Source: Perkinsus olseni
Taxonomy: Eukaryota; Perkinsozoa; Perkinsida; Perkinsidae
Reading direction: 5' to 3'
Assembly (NCBI GenBank): GCA_013115135.1
Contig: JABANP010000003.1
Span: forward strand, 372,001-436,000
Length of the DNA stretch: 64,000 nt
Shown here piece after piece: positions 20,584 to 30,496 of the stretch. Each line of letters starts with the position of its first letter. The first letter of the stretch is position 1. The position numbers and the translations under genes are program-made. The notes under the pieces were generated by a model. That model searched no databases and had not been told where the DNA came from. It saw nothing but the letters and a program-made list of their open reading frames with translations.

Positions 20584-22680
20584 TCATGGCGACTTGAGCG
20601 CTGGATGGCCGCGAGGGGAGGCAGAGGCGTTATGGATCTCTCCGGTGGGGCTGAGAGCACTCCATAACCGAGACGGCACAGCAATGGAACGGTTGGCAGA
20701 CGTCCCAAAATGACAGCGAGTTCCTGAATGATACCCTGACGATCCTCCGCTCGGGACCGCTTGTGCAGTCCCCGTTGACGTACTCTCCTTGGCTTGTCGT
20801 CGCAGTGCCTTGACCCTGACCGTGCAGAACGTCGGGAGTGAGATTCACGAGAAGAGCTCACAGCCACAGTATAGCGAAGAATTGGCCGACGATGACGACA
20901 AGGAACGGTATGGCCACGACGATCATCGGGGTATCGTTGCTGCTTGACGACTCAGTAGCGGAAGCGAGCTGAGCCAAGCTTCCCTGTATCGAAGCCTGAG
21001 AACAACGAGCACATGCTAGGTGCTGTGATGACGTATCAAATAACAAAGGAGGCATCAGAAAAACGACACGATCCCCAGGGACTCTACCGTGGGGCTCTCA
21101 GTGGTCGAAAAGTTGGAGACTCGCTCGGCGCAGTACCTGACATCGACCATCAGATCCGAACGACGCAGAAACTTTCGACTGATGTCAGACTTACTGGTAG
21201 CTTCCGTCGGGCTGCCTCACTGAGATCCATCCCTCCTCGCAAGCACAGGTTCCCTGCGATTCCGACCAGTTGCCACGACCAGCGCAGTTCGGAACTAAGA
21301 GGGAAAGAGCCCTTATATTCACTCAAGTCGGCGATGGCGAGATACTCACCAGTGTGAGGCCAGCCCTCTGGGAGTGGAGCAGTCCTGTTGAGCCAGTGCG
21401 TACCATTGTCTGGTAGGGCCATGGGAGTGCCCCGCCGAGGACAGGGACTGATAACAGGCAGGTGAGGCATCACAACGGAGACGGGTTATTCTGAACGTAC
21501 ATGTGCCACTCATCGGGGGAAAGATGGATGGTAGAGAATATATGGTTTCGTTTGGCGTATACAGCTCCCTCTTGACACTCACAACGTTGCATGAAACGGT
21601 TCCAAGTGTAGGGGCAGGAGACGTTCTCGAACAGATCTGAGGGAATCCGCCATGGCTCAACGAGGAGAGCAGTGCGTCCCTACAGGGATACCACTCGTAC
21701 TCGTGCTGAGTCGTGTTGGCAGGGAAGCACCTTGAAAGAATACGCACCGGTCAGTACGGTAATCGACAACAACCAGCGTAGCACTCCCCAAACTTACGCA
21801 GTGGTTCTCGACATCTCAGGAATCACCCATCTCATGATATCAGAACAATCTGAAGGGCAGGATGATCATGGGCAGCACAGGTCCCTGGGGGCTACAGTAA
21901 GATACGCCTCCCGACCACACATGGGCCTTTCTCGTTTCGTTCCATTGTAAGGGGCCGTCCCAATGCGTACATTGTCTGAAACAGGGATGAGCAACGACCT
22001 TCGGTGCGCAGTGTATTTGAACGAGTAGTATCACAGCAGAGCTTGGTAGCGAGCACTGATCCAAATACTATCCGGCCAGTGCCAAATACTCGGAGATTTC
22101 CACTGGTCGAAACACTCGCACAGGCCGTTCACCCATCGGCCTCGGTTATGGCAGTATCGCTGTAGTCGATCACGGTGGTAGGAACTCCAGTCGGCGGGCC
22201 AGGTCATGGCAGGTTGAGTTGGCAAAATGCTGCTTCTCCGCCTCGGGCTAGACTTCTTTTCTTACTCGTGACCGTTTCACTACAATTGCTGTATGGCGAG
22301 CGCAGAGCGGGCAATAACTGAAAGGAGAGTTGATGCTGCGCGTCTTCGGCAGCAACGAAAGCAGCTATTTTTCCACTATTGCATCTACCCTTCCTCCAGA
22401 CTGAGGCACCGCGAAGGTGTTCGTGTTACATTACTACGGTGAAAAGGTCGAAACTCATCGCCGTACACTTTATCGTACCTCGACCTCCTGAGGTCCGAGG
22501 TGATATAAATTCCGCATAGACATAGTTGCGGTATGCGGGAAGATGCGGAAGCCCACACCCAGGAGAGCTCATCAGAGAATGGACACCATCTCACCACTGC
22601 CACTGAACACAAAACCACCACCCTCCAAGGTCACTCACGTGAGTTGACAGAGATCGAAGGACATGTTAGAGTTAGTAGTA
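20584..22680 (-). CDS. EGF-like, Cys-rich type I membrane protein
   Basis: Read on the minus strand. An exon near 22220-22100 gives RYCHNRGRWVNGLCECFDQW. A 34-nt intron leads to a Cys-rich exon (LCCDTTRSNT...MCGREAY). Later exons give a second module, PNCAGRGNWSESQGTCACEEGW (about 21310-21210). The penultimate exon ends in a membrane helix, TPMIVVAIPFLVVIVGQFFAILWL. A 46-nt intron after LWL then yields a basic, Ser/Thr-rich tail (VKALRRQAKESTST) with a stop at 20584. Without that splice the protein ends at 20858. Both modules follow the C-x2-4-GxW-x-C-x-C-x2-3-W pattern of EGF-like domains. Extracellular binding with a short cytoplasmic tail is inferred. The 5' end (22400-22680) and two internal joins are not resolved. 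Confidence 0.5.
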
Positions 22681-22707
22681 GTTGAATATTAATAGTAAGA
22701 AGGGACC

Positions 22708-23158
22708 TCAAACTTTGATGAAGTCAGACTCGGATGATGATGCGGACACCGGTGAGAGGTACCCGGCCTGCGTACCTCGGCTCTCCAGTTGAACAGCGTT
22801 AAGGGAGTAGTGATCAGTGAACGTGCTTCTATCTATAAGGAACCTGAAGGTGAAGTCCACAAGTCGGAGGAGAAGTTTCCTGCAACACCCGAGTTCGACG
22901 AGAAGCGCTTCGCTGGGTGGAGCACGGGACTGTTTGAAATGACAGCTGTAGGGAGCGTTCAGAATCGCGTCTAGTGACAGTTCGTAAGTTGGCCTTCCCC
23001 GAGGCCTACCTGCTCTCGTCAGCCCGAAAGTCATGCGGCCTGACGTCAAGCTCGAATGGGGCGTACGGATGTGGTTCGCGATTTCGCCGGAGAACTTTGA
23101 ATAGGTGTGAGAACACGGGCAACGCGAAGCGTATAGCCAAGAGGAGTAGGGCTAGCAT
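22708..23158 (-). CDS. Small membrane-anchored protein, two exons, 128 aa
   Basis: Exon 1 is 23010-23158, from the first ATG after an in-frame stop. It encodes LALLLLAIRFALPVFSHLF, a signal anchor, followed by a basic patch VLRRNRE. A 64-nt intron (22946-23009, GTAGGC...CTACAG) joins exon 2 (22708-22945), which ends SSSESDFIKV and TGA. The exon lengths (149 and 238) keep the frame. Exon 2 has a moderately hydrophobic, basic helix (CCRKLLLRLVDFTFRFLID). No known family is recognised. It lies head to head with the C2 gene. Confidence 0.55.
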
Positions 23159-23504
23159 AGCGAAGGACTCCTAGCAGTGATGGATGGGTCATCATGGACG
23201 ATTTGGTAGGGTCGGCGGCTCTGAAGTAGGACGAGCGTGAAGTCACACCGCACCGGTGTTACTACTGCCAACCGCGTCCTGTACTCGGATTTGGCCCCCT
23301 CCAGGGATCGTCGGTCGAGAAGACGTATCTTCGACCTCTGTGCATAACCAGAGTTATTCAGCCACTAGGATGGGAAGTGGAGTATAATGAGACGGGACAG
23401 GCAGTGTTGCCCTTGCAGCACGCGAGCTCACGTGCGCGGGAAGTTAGCGCGCGCCCGAAAAACCATCACACTGCCTTGACTGCTGATAAGATTTTGATAT
23501 TCTT
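23159..23504. promoter_or_regulatory. Divergent intergenic region between the membrane-protein gene and the C2 gene
   Basis: The 346 bp lie between two divergent start codons (23158 minus, 23505 plus) and must hold both promoters. No clear TATA box or repeated element is visible. Confidence 0.4.
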
Positions 23505-24517
23505 ATGTCAGCATCACTATCCCAGTATGGGCCCGGGTCCATTATAACAGTTCAAGTGAACTATGCTAGGGATCTCTATGACACTGAGTTCTTTGGAGCC
23601 ATGGACCCTTATTGTTTGGTCATATTAGGAGCCTTACAGTACTAATACCACTCCTTTCCCAACATGCGTCGGTTCATCGGGAGAAATCAGGTACCGGACG
23701 GTGACCAAGAAGGACGCTGGGAAGTACCCTACATGGGACCAGTTGTTCAGCTTCCGTTATAACAATGAGAGCGTCATACGGTTTGTTGTGTACGACAAGG
23801 ATACTATATCGTCTGATGACATCGTCGGAGAGGCTGTTGTGTCTCTTGCGGCAATAGCAGATAAGGGAGGCGACTGGATGGGCGACTTGCAGCTCTATCG
23901 AAAGAAAAATAAACCGGCAGGAGCTCTTAATGTGAGGTAGTAGTGGAAATGGCAGTCTGTTTGTTGGCTAGGGAACGGTCTTTTTACTTTATAGCCGTGT
24001 ATACGTATCCTGGGTGACAGCACGAGGGGCAGTAGTGGTGCAAATAGCTCTCCGTGGATGCTGCGCTAACGATGTTGGTTGTTGTTGATAGGATACAAAT
24101 GACTCCTAGTGGTGGCTATAAGCCTGTAGTGCAAGCCCAGCCTATCATGGCAGCAGAGGCTAAGCCTATACTTACTCAGCAGGCTACGGTACGTACACTA
24201 GTCCTGCATTCTCACCACTGACGGCCTCTCCCATCGCTCAGATTGTGCCCCCACAACCGATCGTACAAGGTCATGTAGTGATTCCCCAACAGCCACAGCA
24301 GCCTGTGATGGCAGCTCAGCCTATGATGATGGCGCCGCCACCACCCCAGCCGATGGGATGCGCTCCCCCTTACCAGCCCATGATGACGATGAATCCCTAT
24401 CAGCCTGTATACTCCCAACAGCCTGCCGGACCGTACGCACCACCAGCCGCGGCGCCGATGTATTCACCCCCGCCGCCACAGCAGCCATACTATTACGGTG
24501 GATGGCGTGGGGAGTAG
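23505..24517 (+). CDS. C2-domain protein with Pro/Gln-rich tail, 250 aa
   Basis: Four exons keep frame exactly (23505-23638, 23691-23936, 24092-24188, 24242-24517; 753 nt in total) with introns of 52, 155 and 53 nt. Residues about 10-125 form a C2 domain: IITVQVNYARDLYDTEFFGAMDPYCLV, YRTVTKKDAGKYPTWDQLFSF, IRFVVYDKDTISSDDIVGEA, ending GALNVRI. The Asp residues DPY, YDKD and SDD are the usual Ca2+ ligands. The rest is a low-complexity tail of Pro, Gln, Met and Tyr (PQQPQQPVMAAQP, YYYGGW). This is the layout of small plant and protist C2 proteins of the SRC2 or elicitor-responsive type, which bind membranes in a Ca2+-dependent way. The function here is inferred from that family only. Confidence 0.85.
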
Positions 24518-24799
24518 TGTGGAGGGCCTGTTTGTTGCACTGTGCTGCTGTATAGTATCCTACCTTCACAAGGCAGCCGCCTTTTGTACACCGTTTATCT
24601 GCCTTTGATTGTTTCTGTATAACACTTGCTTCTCCCTGCCGTCCCGAGTTGGTACCCCGTCACTCGGGGAGGGGCGGAGCAGTTGGAGTGTATACTCGTG
24701 AGTGGGTTGTATGGTGGCCTCCAGGTGAGTTGGGGCCTGTTACGGTCGATGGAAGTGTTTGGTAGGAGCTGAAAGTGGCGGTAGTAGTTGTTTCACTTT

Positions 24800-26238
24800 A
24801 TGAAGGCTTTCCTGCGCCGCATGATTGCCCTTGGGGAGTCACCTAGGACTAAGGCGATGAACCTCAAGCGAGAGGGCAACACCCTTTTCAAACAAGGGGA
24901 GTACGAGAAGGCCGCAGAAGTCTATGCACGAGCCTGCCGGTTGGCAGTGGATTCTAATATGTACTAGGGCATAGCGGGGAGCGGTGCTTTCACCAACAGT
25001 GGCTCTATCCTCGTTCTGTGTTGGTGTCTTAGCGTGGGTTGCGGTGAGCGGTATTGTAGCGCCCCGACATTGGAGTACTTCTCACTACCTTGAACTCGGT
25101 ATCACTATCTTCTGTTACGTTTGGGAATCATGTGGGCTATATTTGTTAGTAGCCATACGAGGACGAATAGACCGTGAGGGTCGCAGCGTTGAAATGGGGC
25201 GGTGGCCGTACTGACCTTAGAGAGGGCCATAATCTGTGATGGATCAACGGCCACTAAAATGGGGCAGCGCTTGCAGCGGACACGACGCATCCGGGGGATC
25301 CTCCGATGAACGCCTCTTTTGCGTCGCTCTGCTACATAACGTGATGATAGGTCCGTCTTTCGTCAGGATTCTGACTCTGCGCTGCAACTGGGCGTTGTGC
25401 CTGCAGCGACTTGGCGACTATATAGGAGCTCTTACTGTACTGCAGGATGCATCGGCAACGTGTCATGCGGACGATTGTGATGCCAATCCGAAATACCTTT
25501 ACCGGTAGTAGGAGAAGGGCTTGGCTACCCATGGATGCGCCACGGGTTGCTGTGTTAGGAAGGCCCTGTGTTTACGGCATATTTACGAGGACCAAAGTGC
25601 AGGGACCAACGGCATGCTAAGTAGTGTGGCATGGGCACGTGCTCGAGGTAGTCGGACTAGAGGCTAGCACTGTTGTGTCTTAGATTGTGATGGTCGTAAC
25701 GATCCTGAAGAGCTCCTATTGGAAGCAAGGGGTTACCTACGGAAGGCCATAGCGCAGTGTCCACAGGATAAGGCGCTGAGGGAGGAGCTCAGGGCTGTTA
25801 AAGTTTTGTTGTCATCATCAATCGATGAGGGAGGAGGAGGCAGAGGGAAATTGGCCAAGGGTAGTACCGGCTGGGGACAGGAGATCGCAGCGACAGTCCA
25901 TACGTCTAGGGCTCGACCTTTATTCGGACAAGCCGGATTGGGAGGAAGCCCAAGCGGCGGCAGTACTAGCTGAATCACGGAAGAGCATGCCTGTGAACCC
26001 ACTGCCTGATCGCTATGGTGCCGAGTATTGGCAGGAGTGCCGAGAGAAGTGGCTTGAAGGCTGCCTGCTGGGCCTCTCGGGTAGTACTAGGGAAGGGGAG
26101 GGCGGCCACTTCATAGTGCGACGCATCTTGTTTGATGCGATTATGGTCATCCCAGCCATGCGGCACTCGTTCGTTGTTCATTCTCGTTTTGCCTTTGGAA
26201 GTGACCTATGCAAATTTAGTGATTATAGCCAGCCATAG
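24800..26238 (+). CDS. TPR-repeat protein
   Basis: ATG 24800 opens MKAFLRRMIALG..., then a TPR first helix pair (LKREGNTLFKQGEYEKAAEVYARACRLA). After an intron of roughly 420 nt the second repeat follows (ILTLRCNWALCLQRLGDYIGALTVL, about 25366-25506). Short introns then join YLYRKALCLRHIYEDQ (about 25556-25656), a third helical part with LLEARGYLRKAIAQCPQDKALREELRAVK (about 25684-25855), and LDLYSDKPDWEEAQAAAVLAESRKSM...WLEGCLLGL (25909-26078). The Asn and Tyr positions fit TPR carboxylate-clamp co-chaperones, with a KALYRR-like third repeat. The end is uncertain: the last splice at about 26079-26158 leads to a TAG at 26238 in one frame. Partner chaperones cannot be read from the sequence. 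Confidence 0.65.
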
Positions 26239-27159
26239 GGCGTTGAATGGTCGGACTGCCTTTTTCGGGCATCGGGGACCGCGCGCTTGATGCTGGCGAT
26301 TCAACCATGCGGACATCTCCAAATTCTAGAATCATGCAGGGAGAGGCTTGGGAAGGAAGATGCCTTCGTGTAGCACGGTTAGAATCCGGAAGCTCTGATG
26401 ATGTCGAGGTTGCTATCTGTGATGCAGTGCTCGGTGTGATAGGTCCAGTGGACAGCGTATCGAGCGATGAGGGCCGTGAGTCGCGGGGGGAGGAGGATAA
26501 AGACAGCGGATGGTTCATGTGGGGATCGCGAGACAAGGATGGTGATAATGGGACGGACGCCGCCGGGATCTTTCTTACGTGTTCGACTGGTCTAGCATAG
26601 AAGGGCCTTGGCTGTCTAGTACCCTCTCAGTTAAGATACTCCTTGCCATATTGGACCTGTAGCATTTCTGTTTTCGCATTGTGCTAGATTCGGCTCTTAT
26701 GGGGTGTTCGCGGCCGTCATGACTCTTTTTGTGCAATCAAGCTTTCCCGAATATAGTACGACCACACTGGGTGTCCTTATCTTGTCAGCTCTGGCGGATG
26801 TAATAATGGAAGTATCGGAACCCTATACACCTCTACCTCGCCCGTTCAAGCTCTCGACTGCAGTTAAAGTAGCTAATGAAGTCTGGGCCAATAATGGTTA
26901 TTAGTAACAATTGTCTTTCTTATGTGATACCATAAATCGCCGACATCATAATATTGAACCCCCACATTCGGCCACAAGTGGTCCCTCGGGTGTATCCTAT
27001 TTACCTTGTCATATTATCGTTGCAGTGCTGTCATTATTGAGTACATTTGCCGAGCCTCTTCAAGGCGCTTTCTCAGCCATGAGTTGGGCGAATTGCGTTA
27101 TTGAGAAGTATCTTAGCAGCTTGACTTTTGCAGTTCCTGTTTTGGTACTGTCTGCTGCC
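26239..27159 (+). CDS. Hydrophobic exons, possibly RFT1-like lipid flippase fragments
   Basis: A coding-like exon at 26692-26904 reads FGSYGVFAAVMTLFVQ...FPEYSTTTLGVLILSALADVIMEVSEP...FKLSTAVKVANE. That resembles the RFT1 stretch with P-x-Y-x-T-G, L-S-A, a conserved E-P and F-x-K-L-x-x-x-x-E. Another frame at about 26190-26290 gives LPLEVTYANLVIIASHRALNGR, comparable with the RFT1 REAFRRA segment. A third part (27020-27160) repeats an AEP motif before hydrophobic helices. I cannot assemble one open transcript. It may be a real gene with unresolved splices, a decayed copy, or part of the neighbouring genes. The acidic open frame at 26247-26600 remains unexplained. Confidence 0.3.
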
Positions 27160-28779
27160 ATGTTGTCGCCATTTGGTTCACCAGTCCGCAAGGATGAGAT
27201 AGAGTTGCAGCCTCGTCGCTGGGGCAAGGAGGAGACACCTAAGGACCTCACCTACGAGCTGGATGGTGGCCAATCTACCCCAGATGATAAGTCGATTGAC
27301 GGTGCAGCTTCGACTCAGCGCAGGACAGCCATATCGCCTAGAGGCCTGTTCTACATGGCCCTGCTGGCCCTACAGTACGGCAGTCAGCCTCTTATCACCA
27401 CTACCTTCACGCCGAGGTAGTAGTAGTAGTTGTTAGCGCCCCAGGGAGGGAGTACTTGGCCCTTCATCAGGAGCATACCATCGTCAGCTATTGTAACTAT
27501 AACAGAGATTGTCAAGTTCTTCCTCGCGATCGGCCTGATGTTTGCGGAAGGTGTGGTACGGCGTCCCACCTTCTCCCCAGCCCTCGCCATCCTCAGGTTC
27601 GGCCTCGAGTGCCTTGCAGGGTTGGACCCTACGTGGGAGTTTCCTTGCTGCCGCCCTCCCTGCCATGAGCTACTCTCTTCAAAATATATGTATCCAGATA
27701 GCATTCCAGAACCTCGATCCGCTGGTCTACAATCTGGTCAACCAGACCAAGCTCCTCTCCACTGCGGTAGTAGTCCCCTCAGTAGGGGCCTCTGCGTTCC
27801 TCATCGACCTCTCCGCAGTTGCTGACGTACCTTTTCCTCGGCAAACGACAGAGCAGGCACCAGCTGATAGCCCTCGGCATGCTATTCATAGCGGCTGTTA
27901 TGATCAAGCGTTGGTAGGGGCCTCGCGTTCGATTCACTGCGATTGATTTACTCGTATGCAGGTCAGGCATCTGAGCCTCCGGAAGCCGAAGGGGAGCGCA
28001 ACGCCAGACTGGGTCTCATCTGCGTAGGCCGTCCAGTCGCTGCTGCTGCTGCTTGATACTCTCCCTTAGGTCCTGGCGGCTAGCGCGCTCTCAGGAGTAG
28101 GCGCATCGATATCTGAACTGGCGCTGCAGACATATAGTCGGAATAGGTGAGGGTCTCTCAGCTCGTGGCCGGCTTCGAGGCTTCGCGTGCTGTTGCGTAT
28201 CTTCCTAGAGTGAAGATAAGATACGCTTCTCACCGAAACGGCCGTGTTGAATCTACTTGCCTTCAGTTTTCTCTTCTCGGCGGAGTTGGCAGTGTACTCG
28301 GTGATAGCCATCTCGACTGGAGAGCTGTTCAAGGACGGCCATCTACCTGCTGTTGGACAAGCCTTACAGACCTGGACCATGCTCATACCAATATGTAGTC
28401 GCCACCGCCACCGGACTTCGCCGCATCCGACCCCTTCTCATTACCGATAGTTACGGCCGCCATGGGAGGTATCTTCGTCGGTCAAGTCACTAAATATGCT
28501 GGCAGCGTGAGTTCACAGGGCCGTGGTCTGTCTGCTTTTGCTGTAAAAGCGTGGTCAGGTTCAAAAAGGCTTTTCGATTATAGCGGGCATCATCTTCACG
28601 GCCTTCTTGCGGAGTGTGATTCTGTCCAAGCCGCTGACGATGGAGTTGATACTGTCAGCCCCTCTAACTGCTGTTGCTACCTATATGTGAGTGCTCATCT
28701 TGTCCGCGCTTCGACATAAGATACTCTCAGGTACGCAAAGTACCCGTACAAAGCGCAAGTACAGAGTAGCAAGGAATAA
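27160..28779 (+). CDS. Nucleotide-sugar transporter, SLC35A (UDP-galactose/CMP-sialic acid) type
   Basis: ATG 27160 gives a hydrophilic N-terminus (KDEIELQPRRWGKEE), then the family's opening helix LFYMALLALQYGSQPLITTTFTP. Following exons encode SAIVTITEIVKFFLAIGLMFAEG, LRGSFLAAALPAMSYSLQNICIQIAFQNLDPLVYNLVNQTKLLSTA, LTYLFLGKRQ...LIALGMLFIAAVMIK, FSFLFSAELAVYSVIAISTGE, a TAAMGGIFVGQVTKYAGSV loop, GFSIIAGIIFTAFLRS, and finally LSAPLTAVATYM joined by an intron to YPYKAQVQSSKE and TAA at 28779. The YNLVNQTK and GG-x-VTKYA motifs are those of Golgi/ER antiporters that import nucleotide sugars for glycosylation. The substrate is not predictable. The first intron (about 27413-27440) does not join in frame as read, perhaps through a base error. 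Confidence 0.8.
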
Positions 28780-29326
28780 AGAGCGATGACTGTCTACCAG
28801 AGATAACTTTCCCTTACCGAATTATGCTGTAAAGTGTCCCCCGGCCACCCTCTTGTGTTAGTATCCACGACTATACTGACGATATTGGACAGGGGTTCAT
28901 GGTGGAGCGAGCTGTGCCAGGTGTGGTATCATTCGGGCGCTAGCTGGATGAATCAACACCGAGCTCATTCTAATATCTCCAGTGCCTTGGCGTAGCCTTG
29001 GCGTAGAGAATAGCCGGGCCATCGACGGCGCTAGTCCAAGCTGCCAGACCTGGTCTCCACGTTGGTAGGGTCGTCGTCACCCCATCCACCTCGGGCCCCT
29101 CGAATACATGAGAAAGTTGAGGGTCAATAGCAGGCGTCATCTGAGAATAGGGACAAGGGTTCCCCGGCCTGTCCCTATAGCCGCCGTGAGGGTTCACAGC
29201 CCTCGTGGCATGGGCCGATCTCGCTGGTACACAGTCGCCGCAGTTGAACTCAAGGGCCTAACTCGCTGTTGATGAATAGCAACTAGCGGGATGGACCAGT
29301 GCAGTTTTTGGTCTGTAATCTGAGTA
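28780..29326. other. Intergenic, nothing supported
   Basis: Between SLC35A and pyroglutamyl peptidase, both on the plus strand. Minus-strand open frames at 28970-29197 and 29258-29452 have no recognisable content. Confidence 0.5.
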
Positions 29327-30057
29327 ATGAGTGCAGAGAAGAGCACAGAAGGAGTGCATATACTGATAACAGGCTTCGGGCCCTTCAGTGGTGTCCCGGA
29401 GAACCCAACCCAGGCTGTGGCTGAGGCTCTCGACAGGACAGAAGATAAACACTTAGGTGACGCGGTGTGAGCCCCTCAACCTGTTGCAGTGTATGCTGCC
29501 TTCAGGCGACAGCAGCGACTACGACGTCTTCTCCTCCACAGTAGAGGTATCGGTTGGGGAGTGCGAACAAGTGTCGAAGGCGATGGCCGCGGAGGCCAAG
29601 AGTCGAGCTGGAAAGACGCTGTTGTTGCACATGGGAGTTGACCCGGCATGCGACCATTTCAAGCTTGAACGTGAGAAGGGCCCAAACCTTCCATTATGTC
29701 ATGGCAGTGGTCTCAGGTACAGCTCACAACGTGGCCGATTTCAGAGTTCCGGACGTCCGTGGCGCCCAGCTGACCGGACGAGAGATCATCCACGGCCGTC
29801 CTGATACGCTGCAGACGGCGGTAGATGTCGAAGCTGTGGTTAAGGCGTGCCAGAGGGAAGGGTGCCGGCTGGAGGTCTCTGATGACGCCGGACGCTACCT
29901 CTGCAACTTTATCTATTTCAACTCGCTTGACAACACGGACGGTCGGGCCCTGTTTCTGCACCTCCCGCCCTTCACCGCGTACCCTCAAGATGCCCAGTGT
30001 AAATTTGTGAGGGAGATCCTCGATGCTGTTGCTGTGGAGTGTGAGAAGAGTTTTTGA
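29327..30057 (+). CDS. PGPEP1: Pyroglutamyl-peptidase I (peptidase C15), 211 aa
   Basis: Three exons in perfect frame: 29327-29456, 29506-29670 and 29717-30057 (636 nt), with introns of 49 and 46 nt. The N-terminus HILITGFGPFSGVPENPT is the C15 hallmark loop. LLLHMGVDP and ERTAHNVADFRVPDVRG match the conserved core. The catalytic Cys lies in DAGRYLCNFIYFNSL (about residue 160) and the His in ALFLHLPPF (about residue 185). The length fits the family's usual 200-220 residues. The enzyme removes N-terminal pyroglutamate from peptides in the cytosol. The start is the first ATG in frame with the hallmark loop. Confidence 0.9.
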
Positions 30058-30496
30058 ACAGTGCCTGCTGCCTAACCTTATCGACCCTCAAGATGCCGCT
30101 CTTGTGTGGTTCAATCAACAGCTGGGTTTGCTGCTACGCCACTCGCGACGAGTCGACACCGAAGCGGCGGTGGCTGCGGAGTGTGAATGGAACCATCAGC
30201 GATTTATATCATCCCGAGTTGAAGCAGAGTTTTCTTCATTTATGCTTCCCTATGCCCGGGGTAGAGATCCTCCTCAAGAGTTGCTATTGCGGCCGAGGGT
30301 CGACTGCGGTATGCGGTCGAAGCTTGCCACCACCACCCTTGATGGTGTCATCCAACGCTCGACTTACAACCTCAACGCTAGCGTCGGCAGGAGCAACCGC
30401 TACGACCGGGTGTACGCGTTGTGGTCGTGCTGGTAGCATATTCAATTCGGCTGCCTCAGATCGCGGACTAGCAACGTCGAACGGTCGAATAAGGGC
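30058..30496. other. Gap with three-frame open reading, unresolved
   Basis: Open frames overlap in all plus frames (30023-30436, 30054-30515) and on the minus strand (30284-30679). None is recognisable. It could contain a first exon of the zinc-transporter gene. Confidence 0.35.
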
